Part shown: positions 44,660-57,300 of the stretch, piece by piece
Layout: the number at the start of each line of letters is the position of its first letter
Numbering within the stretch: the stretch's first letter is position 1
Assembly: GCA_963575645.1 (NCBI GenBank)
Contig: OY754470.1
Location: forward strand, 44,795,201-44,859,200
From: Xanthostigma xanthostigma
Lineage: Eukaryota > Arthropoda > Insecta > Raphidioptera > Raphidiidae
Reading direction: 5' to 3'
Length of the DNA: 64,000 nt
Translations under genes and position numbers: made by a program
Notes under the pieces: generated by a model
What the model was told of the DNA's origin: nothing
The model's database searches: none
Seen by the model: only the letters and a program-made list of their open reading frames with translations

Positions 44660-47600
44660 CTGAAAACAAGCAATTCATTATATTCTTTTTTACATATTTG
44701 TTACCTACTTGATTCTTTAATCACCAACAATAAAATGTTAACAATAATAGGCTTGTTTCCACTATGAATAAATCCCACGAATTTTAGTTTCTAACGATTA
44801 ATAATGATATGAAGATAACAAAAATATAAATTATTTATTATTAAAAATAAAGATTATTATAAATTTTACAAAAGAAATTCACCAAAATTACGAATTAAGT
44901 CATGTGACAGTGAACGCCAATCAGAAAGCGTGACGTCACAAAATGGGGGACACTATTTTTGTTGTTGAAATACCGTACATATAACAGAGTTATTGAATAC
45001 ATTTATCGTTTTTATTAGTTTTTGTGAAGTTGATATAGTTCTCTTTAATTAATTTGTAATAAGACACATTCATTTTTAATTAAGCACAACACTACTGCCG
45101 ATTTGTCATACAAATCCCACGTAGTGACGTCATTCAAGGCGCCATGACAGTCTGTAGCGTTTTCGAGATAAATTCAAATTTGTTTTTGAAAACGCAAAAT
45201 ACATAATGTAAATGTTTGATTTTTTGAAAAATATATATTTTTTGGGGTAAAATAGATATTAAGGAAGAGTATTAAGCACTTTCTCAAAAATTGTCAAGTA
45301 GCCTATTACCTATATGATTACTATTTAATTATTGAGAATATGTATTTTATTTGTTACAGATGCCTACGAAACTTTGCTGCTGAATTTTGGTATGTGAGAA
45401 GTTTTTATTTATCCGATCATAAATAATTAGCAAAAACAGCCATGTCCACACTCTAATATTGAATTAGTTGACAATTATTGACATGATCCTAATTTATACG
45501 AAATAAAATTAACAACGGAGTTTTAACACTAATCGTCTTCTTTTAGTCCATTAAAAATAAAACAAGTCACCTGTAGCCTGTATAGATTACAAATGAGAGC
45601 ATAATACAATTTTGTGATATTTTATTTCTGACAAAGCAGAATAAAATGTTTGTTTTCCTAATTTCGTTTTGTTATCAAGAATACTTTGTTTTGTTTTTGT
45701 TAGTAAACCAGTGAAATAACCAAAAATAAACGTAACCACGTTTTTTTATTTAATATTCGCTCTGTGCCTGTGCTTGAAGAGAATAGTGGAAACAATTTCT
45801 GATTTCTGATGTATTTTTAAGGTGCTTTTTTATTTTTTTTTTGTTTTCGGCCCCATTGGCTAATGTTTTAAAAAAACCAAAATAAATTTAAAAAAACGAC
45901 GTTTTTACTCAAACATGGATAGAGCTGGTTGAAAAACATTTTTTTTTAATTTTTGGTAGCAGAATTTTGTAAAGAATTAAATTTCCCACAAAAAAAATCC
46001 CAAGTACTTCCCAGTATGATCAATATTGAATATTAAATATGTCTTTAACACATTAGGCCTGAGAAATCCGAAATACACTTTTTGCCTAAACAAAAAAAAA
46101 AGAAACGACTGGACTGATTTTGATAAAATTTCTTTCGGATCACACAGACGTTAATACGCATCGATTGGCACTCGATATCGTTTTTTATTTGCGAGTTCAT
46201 ATAAAATTTGTAGATTTTTTTATTTTAATAAAAACATCGATTCTAGCGATTTTAATAATATTTCTTTTGGATCAACCTGTACACGCTTAGCACATCTAAA
46301 CAAAGTCGATATAATATTTTATTTGCGAAAAACTGTGTAAAATCTACTTTTTGCAGTTTAGATTTTAGATAAAATATTTCTTATCATACATTTTGTTGCA
46401 TAAATCGATAAAGAATGCTTGTCTGAAGTTAAAACTGCGAATACATGGAAAAGTAATTGTCTTTGAGCATTGTTTAAATAATCGGTGCTTTTAAAAGTTT
46501 GGAAGAAATTGCCTTTATATAAAAAAAAAACATCTTCAATCATCTACGTAAAATTTTCATTGATTACACATGTTTCAGTAAAAAAAAGTTAACAGACGAC
46601 GTAATTTTTTAAAACTCTTCGGCGAAATAAGAAAGACATTTGAGTTCAGTTTACTGAATCAAAAAATCGTTTGGGAAATATATAGGGGAGCTAAGGGCTC
46701 GTTGTAACAAGGGTAAATAATATTTTGAAACCGTTGACGCTATATCATATATTCTCGTCTCAATTTGCTGTTTATACTGAGTTGCCTTAAGTAAGCACAA
46801 TAACTGTCCTGATGGAATTCAAACAGAGAGGCGGTGTCCTCTTTTTTGACGACATTTTGTTAAAAAAGTATTTACGCAAGCTTTGTTTTCGACGTGTTAT
46901 TTTGCTACTTTTCTTATTTTGTTTGTATATAGTAAACGACAAATTGTTTAGTTACGAACTTTTACTGTAAATTCTCGTTTATATCCATTAATTTTTTATG
47001 TAAAAAAATGAAAACTGTACCTTGGGGTAAGTAGTAACAGTATTGTCGGGCAAGTATCAAGTAACGTCTGAATCTGTTATATAAAATGATTTTTAAGTTG
47101 ATTCTTTTTTTTAAACAGCGTGTAGAAATCAAATTAGACGAGCAAATATTTCAAGTAACTTTTTTATCAAAACTAAAAAATGAAAGAGGAACGAGCTTTC
47201 AAAATTTTATCAAATTTTGAAGTCGGTCCTGGCGTTATGTTATGTCACTATGGAAATATGTTATATCATTATCAAGTATTCACAGAAATTGTTCAACGTT
47301 TCGTTGGACACAAATATGCGTGCTTCTGTAAATGCTTGTGGTAGTGGTAAGGGCCTTCCACGAATTATTTGGAATGCATTTCCGATTCGTGCTATCATTT
47401 CTTCGCTTGTGTTAACCGGGCTTTTGAATTAATTAAATAAAATCTAATAAATATTTTTTCGTCTATTTGGCTTCTACATGCTGTTAAAAAAAAGGATCAA
47501 CTTAAAAATCACACTGTATAACTAAAAACAATTAATTAACTGTAAACTTGACATTTTTATTGAGAAAACCTTAAATTTTCTTCTTTTCTAACCTACTTTG

Positions 47601-48167
47601 GCACTGGCGCAGGTAAATTCCAAAAATGTAATATAAAATATGTATTTTTAAATTACAAGCTGTATCGATATTTAGGGGGAGCAAATTATTATTATTTATT
47701 TGTTACAACTTGCCCCAAGCTCGGCGTAAGTTATATAGTAACGGCGCACTTTAATTAGAAAAAGAATTCTTAATAAAAATATGCAAATATTTTCAATTAT
47801 TTTACGACTGAACACGATACTTGAATAGTTCACTATCTACCAAAACTGTTTATTTTACAATGCTACTGCTACTTTTCGCAGTACACCCGTTATGTTTAAA
47901 AATGTTACAACTAGCCCCTGTCTCCCCCTTTGTATCTGCTTTTTTGTCATTTGAGTTACACAAAAAGACCTTTCAGAGAAAGAAAGTAGTTCATGAACAA
48001 AAGTTATAAATTCAGTCAACCATTCAGAAATATTAACTGTTTACATTAACATTCAAAGTTTGTCCTCATCTTTGACTTTAAAGGTTTGTTCTTGACACGA
48101 ACAAAACATGAAATGTGTTTTGATTGCTTCAACAGACAATTTTCAATATTTAAAACGCAAGGGCAGC

Positions 48168-48228
48168 CTGGTGTAATGGCTAGCATACTGGCCTTATAGT
48201 TGTGGCTTCGAATCCCACCGTGTTTGTG
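48168..48228 (+). repeat. tRNA-derived SINE head (A and B boxes)
   Basis: 'cctggtgtaatggctagcat' (A box) and 'gtggcttcgaatcccacc' (B box) at tRNA-like spacing, preceded by 'gggcag'. Followed by unrelated AT-rich sequence. Could also be a tRNA pseudogene. Confidence 0.6.
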
Positions 48229-48393
48229 ATGTTCAATTTAATTTAATGCAATTAGTCGCTAATAAACTTAGTTGTCAATCGTCTATAAACAACAGTTAAT
48301 AAAAAAAGATACTGTGTAAAATACACAGTATCTACAGAAATAAAACTGGTATATTTGTAAAAAAAATTAAAAATGTGTTACGAGAACGCATTA

Positions 48394-49265
48394 CAGAAGT
48401 GAAACTTCTAGTTGTAAATCATACGATTGCATTTGGATGTGTTACGAGATAGTTTCACGTTCAGATAGTTCGTCTGTACAAGTTAATCTGAACGTGAAAT
48501 AGACGTGTGTCGATCGCGATTGATCGAATCGTTTTGATTCGATCACCACCCGTGACTGAGTGATTGAATCACTGAATCTCACAAGATCCAATCGTTCGGT
48601 CTCGAGTCGATCGTCAGCTCAATAGCAACCAAAGAGCCACAGGGAATAGATGACAGAGCGTGACCGAGTGATTGAATGATGAATTTCTATGGTAGAGTCG
48701 TGACTCGTGAGTCATAATAACATACAACAATCACTTGAATGAATGCTACATCTGTACCATGCGAACGATTTTTTTCCAAAGCTGGAATGACAATAAGTGC
48801 AAAAAGAAGTTCTTTAAAACCCGAAAAAAATTCTCAGGTTTTATTTCTTAATCATAACCTATAGTGTCATAAAATAGATATAAACATTAATTTAATCTTA
48901 AAATACCTACTTGGTGTTAATTTATCGTATCTCATTATCTATTTTATATAAGTAATTTGAGTCGAGTTAAATAAAATCCTCATTGTTCTGTTCAATGGTA
49001 AGTTTTTCTTTCGTACAAACAAGCTAGCGCAGAAAATTACATCAACAGGTCAATGGTAACTCGTATAGAAATGAAATAGGTACTCAGACAGCCGATCGAA
49101 CGATCGAATCATTGTGATACTATCCCCTAACCTGTAGGTTGCGATCGACCTAGGTCGCAGGAAATGTTCGATCGACACACGTCTAACGTGAAACTATCTC
49201 GTAACACACTTTTTTCACTTGTCTAAAGGCAATCGTATGATTTGCAGCTAGAAGTTTCACTTCTG
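48394..49265. mobile_element. TIR element, ~870 bp, 'cagaagtgaaacttctag' ends
   Basis: CAGAAGTGAAACTTCTAG at 48394 and its exact inverse ending 49265. Homology extends through 'aatcatacgattgc', 'gttacgagatagtttcacgt' and 'agacgtgtgtcgatcg' (inverted at about 49160-49250), about 100-bp arms. No transposase ORF. In a receptor intron. Confidence 0.75.
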
Positions 49266-49439
49266 TGACAGACAACCGAGGTCATTAGCGTATATATAAA
49301 CGGCTATTATGTCTTTCATTAAACAAAATACACGCGTGGCCAGTGTGGACGTAACCTTAAGTGATTAGTTTCGTAATGGCGCTTGTCGTTCCTGTTCGCT
49401 AGAACGAATGATGATGACAATGATGTATTATACATGTAC

Positions 49440-49541
49440 CTGTCCCAGGAGATGCAGGTAAGCGTGAAGACACTCGCAGCCACTGTGGAAGTAGCAATGA
49501 AGTTGTTGATCGCGCAATAGAGTTCTCCGAACCACCAGTCT
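49440..49541 (-). CDS. Tachykinin/natalisin-type neuropeptide receptor, TM3 exon (first visible)
   Basis: First visible exon of a class A GPCR on the minus strand. Acceptor 'tttatttgcag' precedes 49541 and donor 'gtacat' follows 49440. In frame it reads DWWFGELYCAINNFIATSTV then AASVFTLTCISWD, ending AG to complete the Arg of the DRY motif in the next exon. The Cys in LYC is the conserved TM3 Cys that pairs with ECL2. The block (FG..YC.INNF.A..TV..SVFTL..IS.DRY) is what I know from insect tachykinin-related receptors. Such receptors sit in the plasma membrane and couple tachykinin or natalisin peptides to G proteins. Upstream exons for the N-terminus and TM1-TM2 were not found up to 64000 and are probably beyond the window. 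Confidence 0.88.
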
Positions 49542-49589
49542 CTGCAAATAAAGAAAATCTATAGATAATATTATCTATATATACGAATA

Positions 49590-50125
49590 ACAGCTAAAGG
49601 CCGCTGCACACGAGGCTGGATTGGCCGCAAAATTCCTTGCTAGATTTGACTACTAGTTTTCTTGATTGCTTTTATGTGCTCGCTTCACACGAAACGTCTT
49701 TTCAAGCTGGCTTTGTAGGTAGATTTCGTGCTCGCGCAGTGGATAGAGCGGTAACAAAAATGGACGTTTATTGTCTCTGAACAGAACATACACTATGGCA
49801 CAGTGTTTGTTTGTGGACGTTTGGTCATGTCACCCACGTGACAAGATACTGTTTCCTGATTGGTTCCTGCTCAGAGCAAGCAGAGAACCAAGCAAGAAAA
49901 ATAGTCCCTGTTCTAATTTTAAAATACATTTTTGTGAACTAGCAGACGAGCCCGCAGTGACGTCAATTCCAGCCTCGTAGCCAGTCTGCTGGCCAGCAGA
50001 AATCCCAGCTGGGTTTCTAGCTTAAGACATACAATTGTATCTGTCTTAAGCTAGAAACACTCCTGGGACTTCTGCTGGCCAGGTGACTGGCTACGAGGCT
50101 GGAAATGACGTCACTGCGGGAACGC
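49590..50125. repeat. MITE-like repeat related to 5850-6315, with internal palindrome
   Basis: Starts 'aaaggccgctgcacacgagg'. Around 50035 there is a palindrome of about 70-bp arms: 'ctggccagcagaaatcccag' / 'ctgggacttctgctggccag' around 'tctagcttaagacatacaat'. Confidence 0.7.
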
Positions 50126-50149
50126 CTGCTAGTTCACAAGATGGCTGGG

Positions 50150-50475
50150 AGTTTTTCCCACTGCCTCTAGTCGAGAAACAGTAATTCCTGTACCGGCCAT
50201 CTTGTTGAGGTTTTTCCATGGTTTCCCTCAACAATTCCAGATAAATATCGAGATGGTTCCTTATTCAAGGCCATGGCCGATTACCTGTCAAACTCCTATG
50301 CTCAAAATTTGCCTACCTTCCTAAAAAATCCTTCATTCGCCCATTGCTATTAATTAAGTTGAAGTTTAAAAATTGTAGAAAATAACGGGAAATGTGGTAG
50401 AAAAAATTAGTAATGGTGCGAATGGCGTCTGTTATGACATAAACTCGAGAATCGGACGTTAAACGCATTATTAAA
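50150..50475 (+). repeat. SINE family S1, body without tRNA head
   Basis: 'cagtaattcctgtaccggcc', 'ttccttattcaaggccatgg', 'ccttcattcgcccattgcta', ending 'gacgttaaacgcattatta'. + orientation. Confidence 0.8.
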
Positions 50476-50970
50476 TTGTTATTTATTATTATATATAATT
50501 GTTACAAAAAATCCATTATTATAGTTAATAGACAAGCGACAGCGTGCTCCTCCCCCATTTATAACTTTTTATTTACGTATAATAATGTCTTTGGAAACAT
50601 TATTTCACTGTAATTTAACACAATTAATGGTCTATGTAAATAATGAATTACGTAATGTGAATAAGATCGCCATTGCAATCTCAAAAGATGTCAAGCACTG
50701 AAATTACCCACAGTCAAATTAACCCCGGTTTACGGCATGAGTCACAGACAATTATTTTCGAACCGTAACATATTATGTACCTTTTGCTAGATCATAATAT
50801 TTTGTCTGTGGTCGAATGGGTAGGATGTATATTGTTACCACTTTTACAGCAAAAATATATGTTTTTTATTATGACATATAAAAAGATATAACAACATCCA
50901 ACTCCTTGATTTTTGCTTGCAAGTTTGTGAGAGAATGAACTTAGGTAACACACAAGTGAAACCACGAATA

Positions 50971-51639
50971 TTTTTTGACGTGATAACGTCTTATAAATTG
51001 ATGAATCACCAATCTTATAAATTGATAAAACACCGGCTGCATGCACGAAAAAGTGTAACGTTCCTAAATCCTAACGTTCGTAACGCGTAACGCGTAACGT
51101 TCCGCCTGACCCTGTGCGTGCTTTTTGCTAATTTCTCGCTCAATTTAAATCAGATCGGTTTGAAACCAGTCTTAAACGAAAGAGGAGAACATTTTACATA
51201 GATTTCGTATAACAGAATTTGCCTAAACAGTTTTTTTATACAAATTTATATAGAAAAATAGCTGTATAAATGCAATGTTGTCTAATGCATGGCGCGACGC
51301 GGTCGGTCGTCTTTGTTTGCCGTACATGGAAATTAGAAGATAACGTATGTCTTGTCTTAACATGAAAACGGCTGCATTTCTAATGTTTAATTCAATTTTT
51401 TGACATTAGTATTTTGTGAAATGCAACGCCGTCTAAGTTAAGTATTGGAATAACTAATTATTATTAGAACATAATACTTTGACAGTTGCAAACGTCACTT
51501 TTGACATTTCTTATCATTCCGACACCAAGGATAAGCGGATTGAAACCAAATTTTGGGAGGTTTAGGTTATGTATTACGGAATACGTTATCACGTAAAACT
51601 ATCGTCCGTAAATCGACTTTACAGACAACCAATTTTTTT
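50971..51639 (+). mobile_element. Element family G, copy 4
   Basis: Same ends and interior as copies 2 and 3, upstream of the receptor's TM3 exon. Intact by comparison, with no ORF of size. Confidence 0.9.
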
Positions 51640-51679
51640 CCAAGCCGGAAGATGAGACAGTTGTTTCCTTCCAGGAAAA

Positions 51680-51935
51680 TGAGCGACAAGTACCTCGGTC
51701 GAAAGTATGTACTTCCGGCATTAATTTTAAGGCAGAAAGTCTAATATTTATGTATTGGTGAGCTTACATTCACGCTAGATTTTCTTCCTTAAAATTGATG
51801 CCGGAAGTACGCACTTTCGACAGAGATATAAAGAAAGTACGTACTTTCGACTGAGGTAAAAAGAAAAATATCATACACCACACGGGCAGAAAGTTTGAGA
51901 TTCTTGCACTGCGCGTCATGATAATTTTTTTAGTT
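51680..51935. repeat. Inverted repeat 'cgaaagtatgtacttccggc' and flanking repeat
   Basis: 'ggtcgaaagtatgtacttcc' (51698) is inverted at about 51802-51822. The following 'atacaccacac.ggc.gaaagtttga' stretch is shared with 62325-62430. Confidence 0.65.
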
Positions 51936-52031
51936 TGTGTTGAATATAGATTAGTCCGAATGCTAGCTGAAATTCGCTTGTAGTTTAGTTAACTACAATT
52001 TTTTTTATTGTTTAGTATCTCTTTTTTAATA

Positions 52032-52576
52032 CAGTCGACTCTCGTTAACTCGAAACTCGAGGGACTCTTAAAATATTACGAATTATCGAGTGTTTGAAAT
52101 ATCAAATGGTTCGAAATTTGTGAGAGAAAATAAATAAAACTTCGAATTATTAAGTGTTGATCAATATTATTATTTATTTAAAATTTAGAGGTACATTCGT
52201 GTACATACATGTATTCATAATGTGAATTAATTAATCTTTCGAAAGAACTCTGTTATACTGCTTTGCTTCAAAGCACTCAAAGACTGCTCAATAACTTTGT
52301 TTAAGAGAAAAAGTGCCTGAAATGCTTTTTCATCACTTACAATCTTTCCGCCTCTTTCTCTCTGCAACTTTGAATTGTCGAGTGTTGGACTACTATGAGT
52401 TCAAATTAACGCGTCGTTTTGTTATATAGCAATGACTTTTTCGTTCGAATTACCAAGTGCATAAAAATGTATTGATTTAGTTCGAAATATAAAGAGATTT
52501 TGTAGGGAACTCGTGATAACTTTGAATTATAGAGATGTTCGAATTATCGCAGGTTTGAATTAACGAGAGTCCACTG
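52032..52576. mobile_element. pogo/Tigger-like MITE, 545 bp, TA-flanked
   Basis: Ends CAGTCGACTCTCGTTAACTC and (inverted) CAGTGGACTCTCGTTAATTC, TA at 52030-52031 and 52577-52578. The interior repeats 'ttcgaattatcgagtgtt' phrases. Confidence 0.85.
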
Positions 52577-52924
52577 TATATTTAAAAAAATGACAAGACC
52601 ACGTATAATACTTTTGCTCCTTCTGAAAACTTATCTAACGGCGCTCATGCTTAGTTTGCATTTATGTTCAAAAGTGCATATATATTTTATTGAAATATGT
52701 CTTTGAAAAAATAATGTAAAACGATCGGATTCTGTTTTTGACATTTTTCTTATTATTTTTAAAACGTACCTATCTCAAATAAAGAGCGGACATTGTTTTA
52801 GAGAACAAATGTCCAGCATACAAAAAAGGCGATTATCTAGTCTATAACCCCCATATACGGAATGTTAAAAAATTTAATCGAATAGAACTCATCTATATAT
52901 TATAATGAATCTGTAAAAAATTTC

Positions 52925-53175
52925 CCTAAAAGTGCGATTTGCAACCGGGCAAAAGCCGGACCGGTCAGTTAGTTATTATAATATTGTATTGTCATCGGAA
53001 CTGCATACCTATGCAAAATTTCAACTCCAACGGATAACGGAAAGTAGTTAAAAGTGAGATTTGCAACCAGGCAAAAGCCGAAATGATCAGTTAGTTATTA
53101 TAATATTGTATTGTCATCGAAACTATATACGTATGCAAAATTTCAGCTCAATCGTAAACTGGGAAATGGGTCAAA
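52925..53175 (+). repeat. Tandem duplication, two ~123-bp copies
   Basis: 'gatttgcaaccgggcaaaag' + 'ccggaccggtcagttagtta' at 52938 and 'gatttgcaaccaggcaaaag' at about 53065, each followed by 'ttataatattgtattgtcat'. RTE-like phrase 'gcaaccgggcaaaagccgg'. Confidence 0.75.
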
Positions 53176-53989
53176 TGTAACTTGCAAGATTTGATTTCAG
53201 ACAGACACTGAGACAGGTGAAACTAAATAAAAGCTTGTAAAATACAAATATTTTTTTGTTGATACTAACTACTAAGCACAAAGTCTGTCTGTATACAGCT
53301 ACATTCTATATGTTTGTGTGCATTTAATTCGAAAATTACTATAATATTTTGTTTAAAAAAATATGTGATGAAATAAAGAATTAAACGATTGGCATAAATT
53401 TTTAGCTTATAATCATAATTCGCATATAGGGACAGATAATCATATGTTGTCATTATTTTAGGTCTATAGGCAACGAGAAAACAACCATGAATATGTTAAA
53501 GTGAATGTTTTGAAGTGTTAAAGGTTTCTCGATATTTCTTCGATTTTATTGCAGTATTCGTAGAATTTCCAGATTTTCCAGGTAACTTAATTATAAAATA
53601 CTACAATGATTTCTAAAAATACATTTTCAGAAGGTTCACTGACTATAGCCTTGTTAGTATATAAAAAAAAAAACATTCGCGATTTTATTTACGTGTCGAA
53701 CGCTGTTTTGTTGACAATATTATTCAACGTTTTTTTTTTAAGTCAACAAGTTAGTGATCTGGTGCCATGTGATCACAAATAATATGACGTATAGTATGAT
53801 AAAAAAATAACTGTGAATAAATGTAATTAAAAATAAATAGTTTTTATTCTATGAACGAATATTTTAGTCAGCCATATTGATAATATTTTTCATTTTTATT
53901 GTTTTCTCTTGGAAATTGTTAATGTTGACCCATTCTACACTGTAATCAGTATGATGGAATAAAGATATATTCTTATTATTATACAGAGT

Positions 53990-54340
53990 GACCGGTAATT
54001 GTTCGTTTGCAGTCGGGAGTAAAAACTATGACTAATTTGGAATGATTTAACCTCTATGACTTGGGGATCGGAAATGCGTCATTTTCGAGAAAATCTACTT
54101 CGGTTGTCTTTAAAAAAATCTATATTTTGGGATTTAAAAATAAAAAAATATATATTCCCACTTTTTTGCCTGAATTTTACTATGATCTGATAGCTTACTA
54201 ATTGGCCAACCTTCCTAAAGCTGAAAACCATGAAATTTACTGTTAGATTTTATGTTGTGTGTTAAAACTTATAATAAATGAAAAAAATAAAATAAAAATT
54301 CTTCACAGAAGTGTCATTATCATAAAAAAATACCAGGAAC
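53990..54340 (+). repeat. Repeat family H, copy 1
   Basis: Collinear with 55740-56040: 'ctaatttggaatgatttaac', 'tcggaaatgcgtcatttt', 'gagaaaatctacttcggtt', 'ggccaaccttcctaaagct', 'ttcttcacagaagtgtcatt'. Confidence 0.8.
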
Positions 54341-55629
54341 TTTACTTGTTGTAAAAAACATTGTAATTACATCTAAGTATCCTCAGCCTCCAAAAAAATA
54401 CAATTTTCGACAAAAAAATTATTAGTTTTTTTTCTCTTTTAATTTGATTATGTAGGAGTGGAGTGGCTTGAGAAAAAAAAAGTTTGGCTCGAATCGAAAA
54501 ATTTTTCCTACAAAAACTGTATATAGTCAAGCTCCCTCGACATTTTGGTATAATTTTTGATCGATTGTCGGAGAGAGAGGAAACCTAAAGAACGTTACTT
54601 TATATCTGTAGCTGTAAACTTTGATTATATTGTTATTAACGACATTGTATGAAAAATGTAGCATTTGAATATATAATTTTAATGAGTTAACGATCAGCTT
54701 TTCTTTATGTTTGACCTCATTCTTAACAATTAGAAACCCAATATGACACACACACACATTATTGTAACAAGCTATTCAGAGGCTCAGAGCTGTTCCAATT
54801 AGATTGAGAAGTAGGGTTGTGAGGTTGTCCACTTTGAAAATCGACTTGTTGAAATTCAGTGACGAAAAATCGAAACTAGAAATGAAAATTCGGAACTACT
54901 AAAAGCAATACTAACAACAATACTTATTTAGGTAAGTCCAGAATTTTTTCTTCTAAAAACCGTTTGTCAGTCTGCTGGCTGTCCGTAAGTCTGTTCGTCT
55001 GTCTGTATTCTCATCTTTAACAAACTTACTTCTCTACTGACTACTAATTAACTACCAAAAAAAATATCTCCGTGTATCTGTAGCGGAGGTAATGAGCTTC
55101 AAAAGTTCACAGAAAAATAAAACTGTAACATCAGGGATGATGTTAGAACTGGTAGATGATTCGTCGGGACATGGATCGGAAATCAGGGCATCCTGATTAA
55201 ATCGGGAAAGTTGGCAGCCCTATTGAGAAAGTAGATATCTTTCAACTCTCATTGTAAACCTCCCTATCAACTACACTCTTATCGACAAAGATGACAGATT
55301 TGAGGAAGTATCCGGTGCACTGTATAAATTTAATATTGAAGAAAACGACATATAGAATGTAATAAAATTAAATCCACGATTTTGTAGAATCCGAGTTAAA
55401 CGTCATTCTGTCGTAGTTATAAAATATCCTCCGAAAACATTTACAATGTAAACTTGAAGTTCCTGTTTGCGACAAATATAACTGATATCAAGTTCCGAGA
55501 GTGTAGTAAGAATAAAATTTATTGAACAAATCGACGACACAAAATAATCAAAACTTTATAACTCAATGATTTTATTTTGTGCTTACAATAGGTACTCTTC
55601 AAACTTGATACCAATTGTATTTTTACACG

Positions 55630-56310
55630 CACTCACGAATTTCAAGTTTACATTGTTAATGTTTTTTTTAAGTTATCACTCATTTTTGTTTTATTGATAT
55701 GATATACAGGCGATCAGTAAGTGCTCGTATTCCTCTCGGGAGAAGAAACTACATAACTAATTTGGAATGATTTAACCTTTATCACTTGGGGGTCGGAAAT
55801 GCGTCATTTACGAGAAAATCTACTTCGGTTTTCTTTTCTATAAAAATCCGAATTTTGGGACTTAAAAATAAAAAAAAAAGTTCTTGCCCTGTGGCCTGAA
55901 TTTTTCCCATTACTAATTGGCCAACCTTCCTAAAGCTAAAAATCACGAAAACTGTTAGATTTTATGTTGTGAGTTGAAAGTTACAATAAATAAAAAAAAT
56001 AAAATAAATATTCTTCACAGAAGTGTCATTATCATAAAAAATGGCGCATTCAGAACTCAAGTGATAGCGGTTAAATCTTTTCAAATTAGTCATAGTTTCT
56101 TCTCCCGAGAGGAATACGAGTAATAACCTATCATCCTATATATTTATACATTTTTTTGAATAACTGCCAGTTTTTTGTAAAATATAAAAAAATCGTTTAT
56201 TTAGTATCTATAGTAACGCCATCTCTCCATGTAACAATGAAAAGTCAAAATGTGTTTGTATTCCTGTAAATAAGGCTTTTTAGTAGGTCGTCTGTCGCAC
56301 GATCTACCAA
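55630..56310. mobile_element. Repeat family H copy 2 with ~75-bp TIRs, nested in another repeat
   Basis: 'ctcgtattcctctcgggaga' at 55722 is inverted at 56100-56121 ('tctcccgagaggaatacgag'). The flanks 55630-55710 and 56190-56310 correspond to 7600-7700 and 7790-7900, so family H inserted into a copy of that second repeat. Confidence 0.7.
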
Positions 56311-56749
56311 TCGCCTTGATTTGTACAGTCGTTTCAAAGCAGCTTAATTTTTGTCGATGCACAGTAAATGTCGGATTTATGTTAAAAAATTTCCATTCAA
56401 GGGTATACTGAAATAACTGGTGGAAACATACGAATGGAAACCCTTCGAGTGCCGTAATTAAAAATATTTTTGCTATTGTAAATGTTTCTTTTAAGTCTAC
56501 AGACACAGTGTAATATTTTGCAATGTACCATATTTTAGCTTGACAAGAATGATATAATTAAATAATATTTTAATTAATAATTACGGCAAGGCACGCAATT
56601 TTAAGGTGTTTTTACTATAAAAATATGTCTGGAAATAAATTAATTACGCGTAAAATAACAGTAGTACATTCGTAAACAGTTTACTAGATTTTTTATGATC
56701 TAAATTTTGACACAGTTTCAGTAATATCGACATACTAATATTATAAAAA

Positions 56750-56995
56750 TATTTTTAACAAAAAAATTGAACCGACTTCAAAATATGCACTAAAAAGTAA
56801 AAAATAATAATTATTGTTATTTTTGGAGTCGGTGTCACATCGGAATTCGAAAGTAGCAATTTAAATCTTACATGTCTCTAGTTCTCGGAATAGATTTCAT
56901 TTTGCGGCTGACACCGACTCCAAAATTAACAATAGTTATTACTTTTTACTTTTTAGTGCATATTTTGAAGTTTTTGTTAAAAATATTTTATTTTT
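56750..56995. repeat. Inverted repeat, ~87-bp arms
   Basis: 'gcactaaaaagtaaaaaata' (56786) versus 'actttttactttttagtgc' (56940); 'tttttggagtcggtgtcaca' versus 'ctgacaccgactccaaaatt'. Confidence 0.8.
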
Positions 56996-57054
56996 CTCTT
57001 TTTAGTGTTAGATAAAGTATTGCAATGGGTAGGCCAAGTATGCGTGCCTTTGAA

Positions 57055-57300
57055 ATTTGAGAGTTTCCCTCGATTTCTCCGGATTCCACCATCAGATCCT
57101 GACTTGGTTCCGATGGGACCACCTCGGAAGTGCACTCTTTCGAATAAAAAAAAAACATTTTGAAAATAAGTCCATAATTGACGGAGAAATCGGTGAACAT
57201 ATACATAAAAAAAAAATTAAGTCGGTTAAAAAACAAAATATACAGTCGAACATAGAACCTCTTCCTTTTTTGAAGTCGGTTAAAAAGAGGAAAAGTGTGT
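57055..57300 (+). repeat. Retroelement 3' debris ('gaagtcggttaaaaa' tail)
   Basis: 'gacggagaaatcggtgaaca', then 'aagtcggttaaaaaa' and 'gaacctcttccttttttgaa' + 'gtcggttaaaaag'. A tail of this type is common in insect, especially lepidopteran, intron sequence as I recall. The 119-codon minus ORF overlapping it is incidental. Confidence 0.55.

Larger units (their letters stand above)
44660..49439 (-). other. Receptor intron after DRY, about 4.8 kb, phase 2
   Basis: Begins gtacat (minus strand) and ends 'ttgttttcag'. No other exon was recognised. It contains an inverted-repeat element at about 48394-49265 and a tRNA-like SINE head at 48168-48228. The part 44820-48160 shows nothing but AT-rich sequence and short low-complexity runs. 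Confidence 0.75.
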
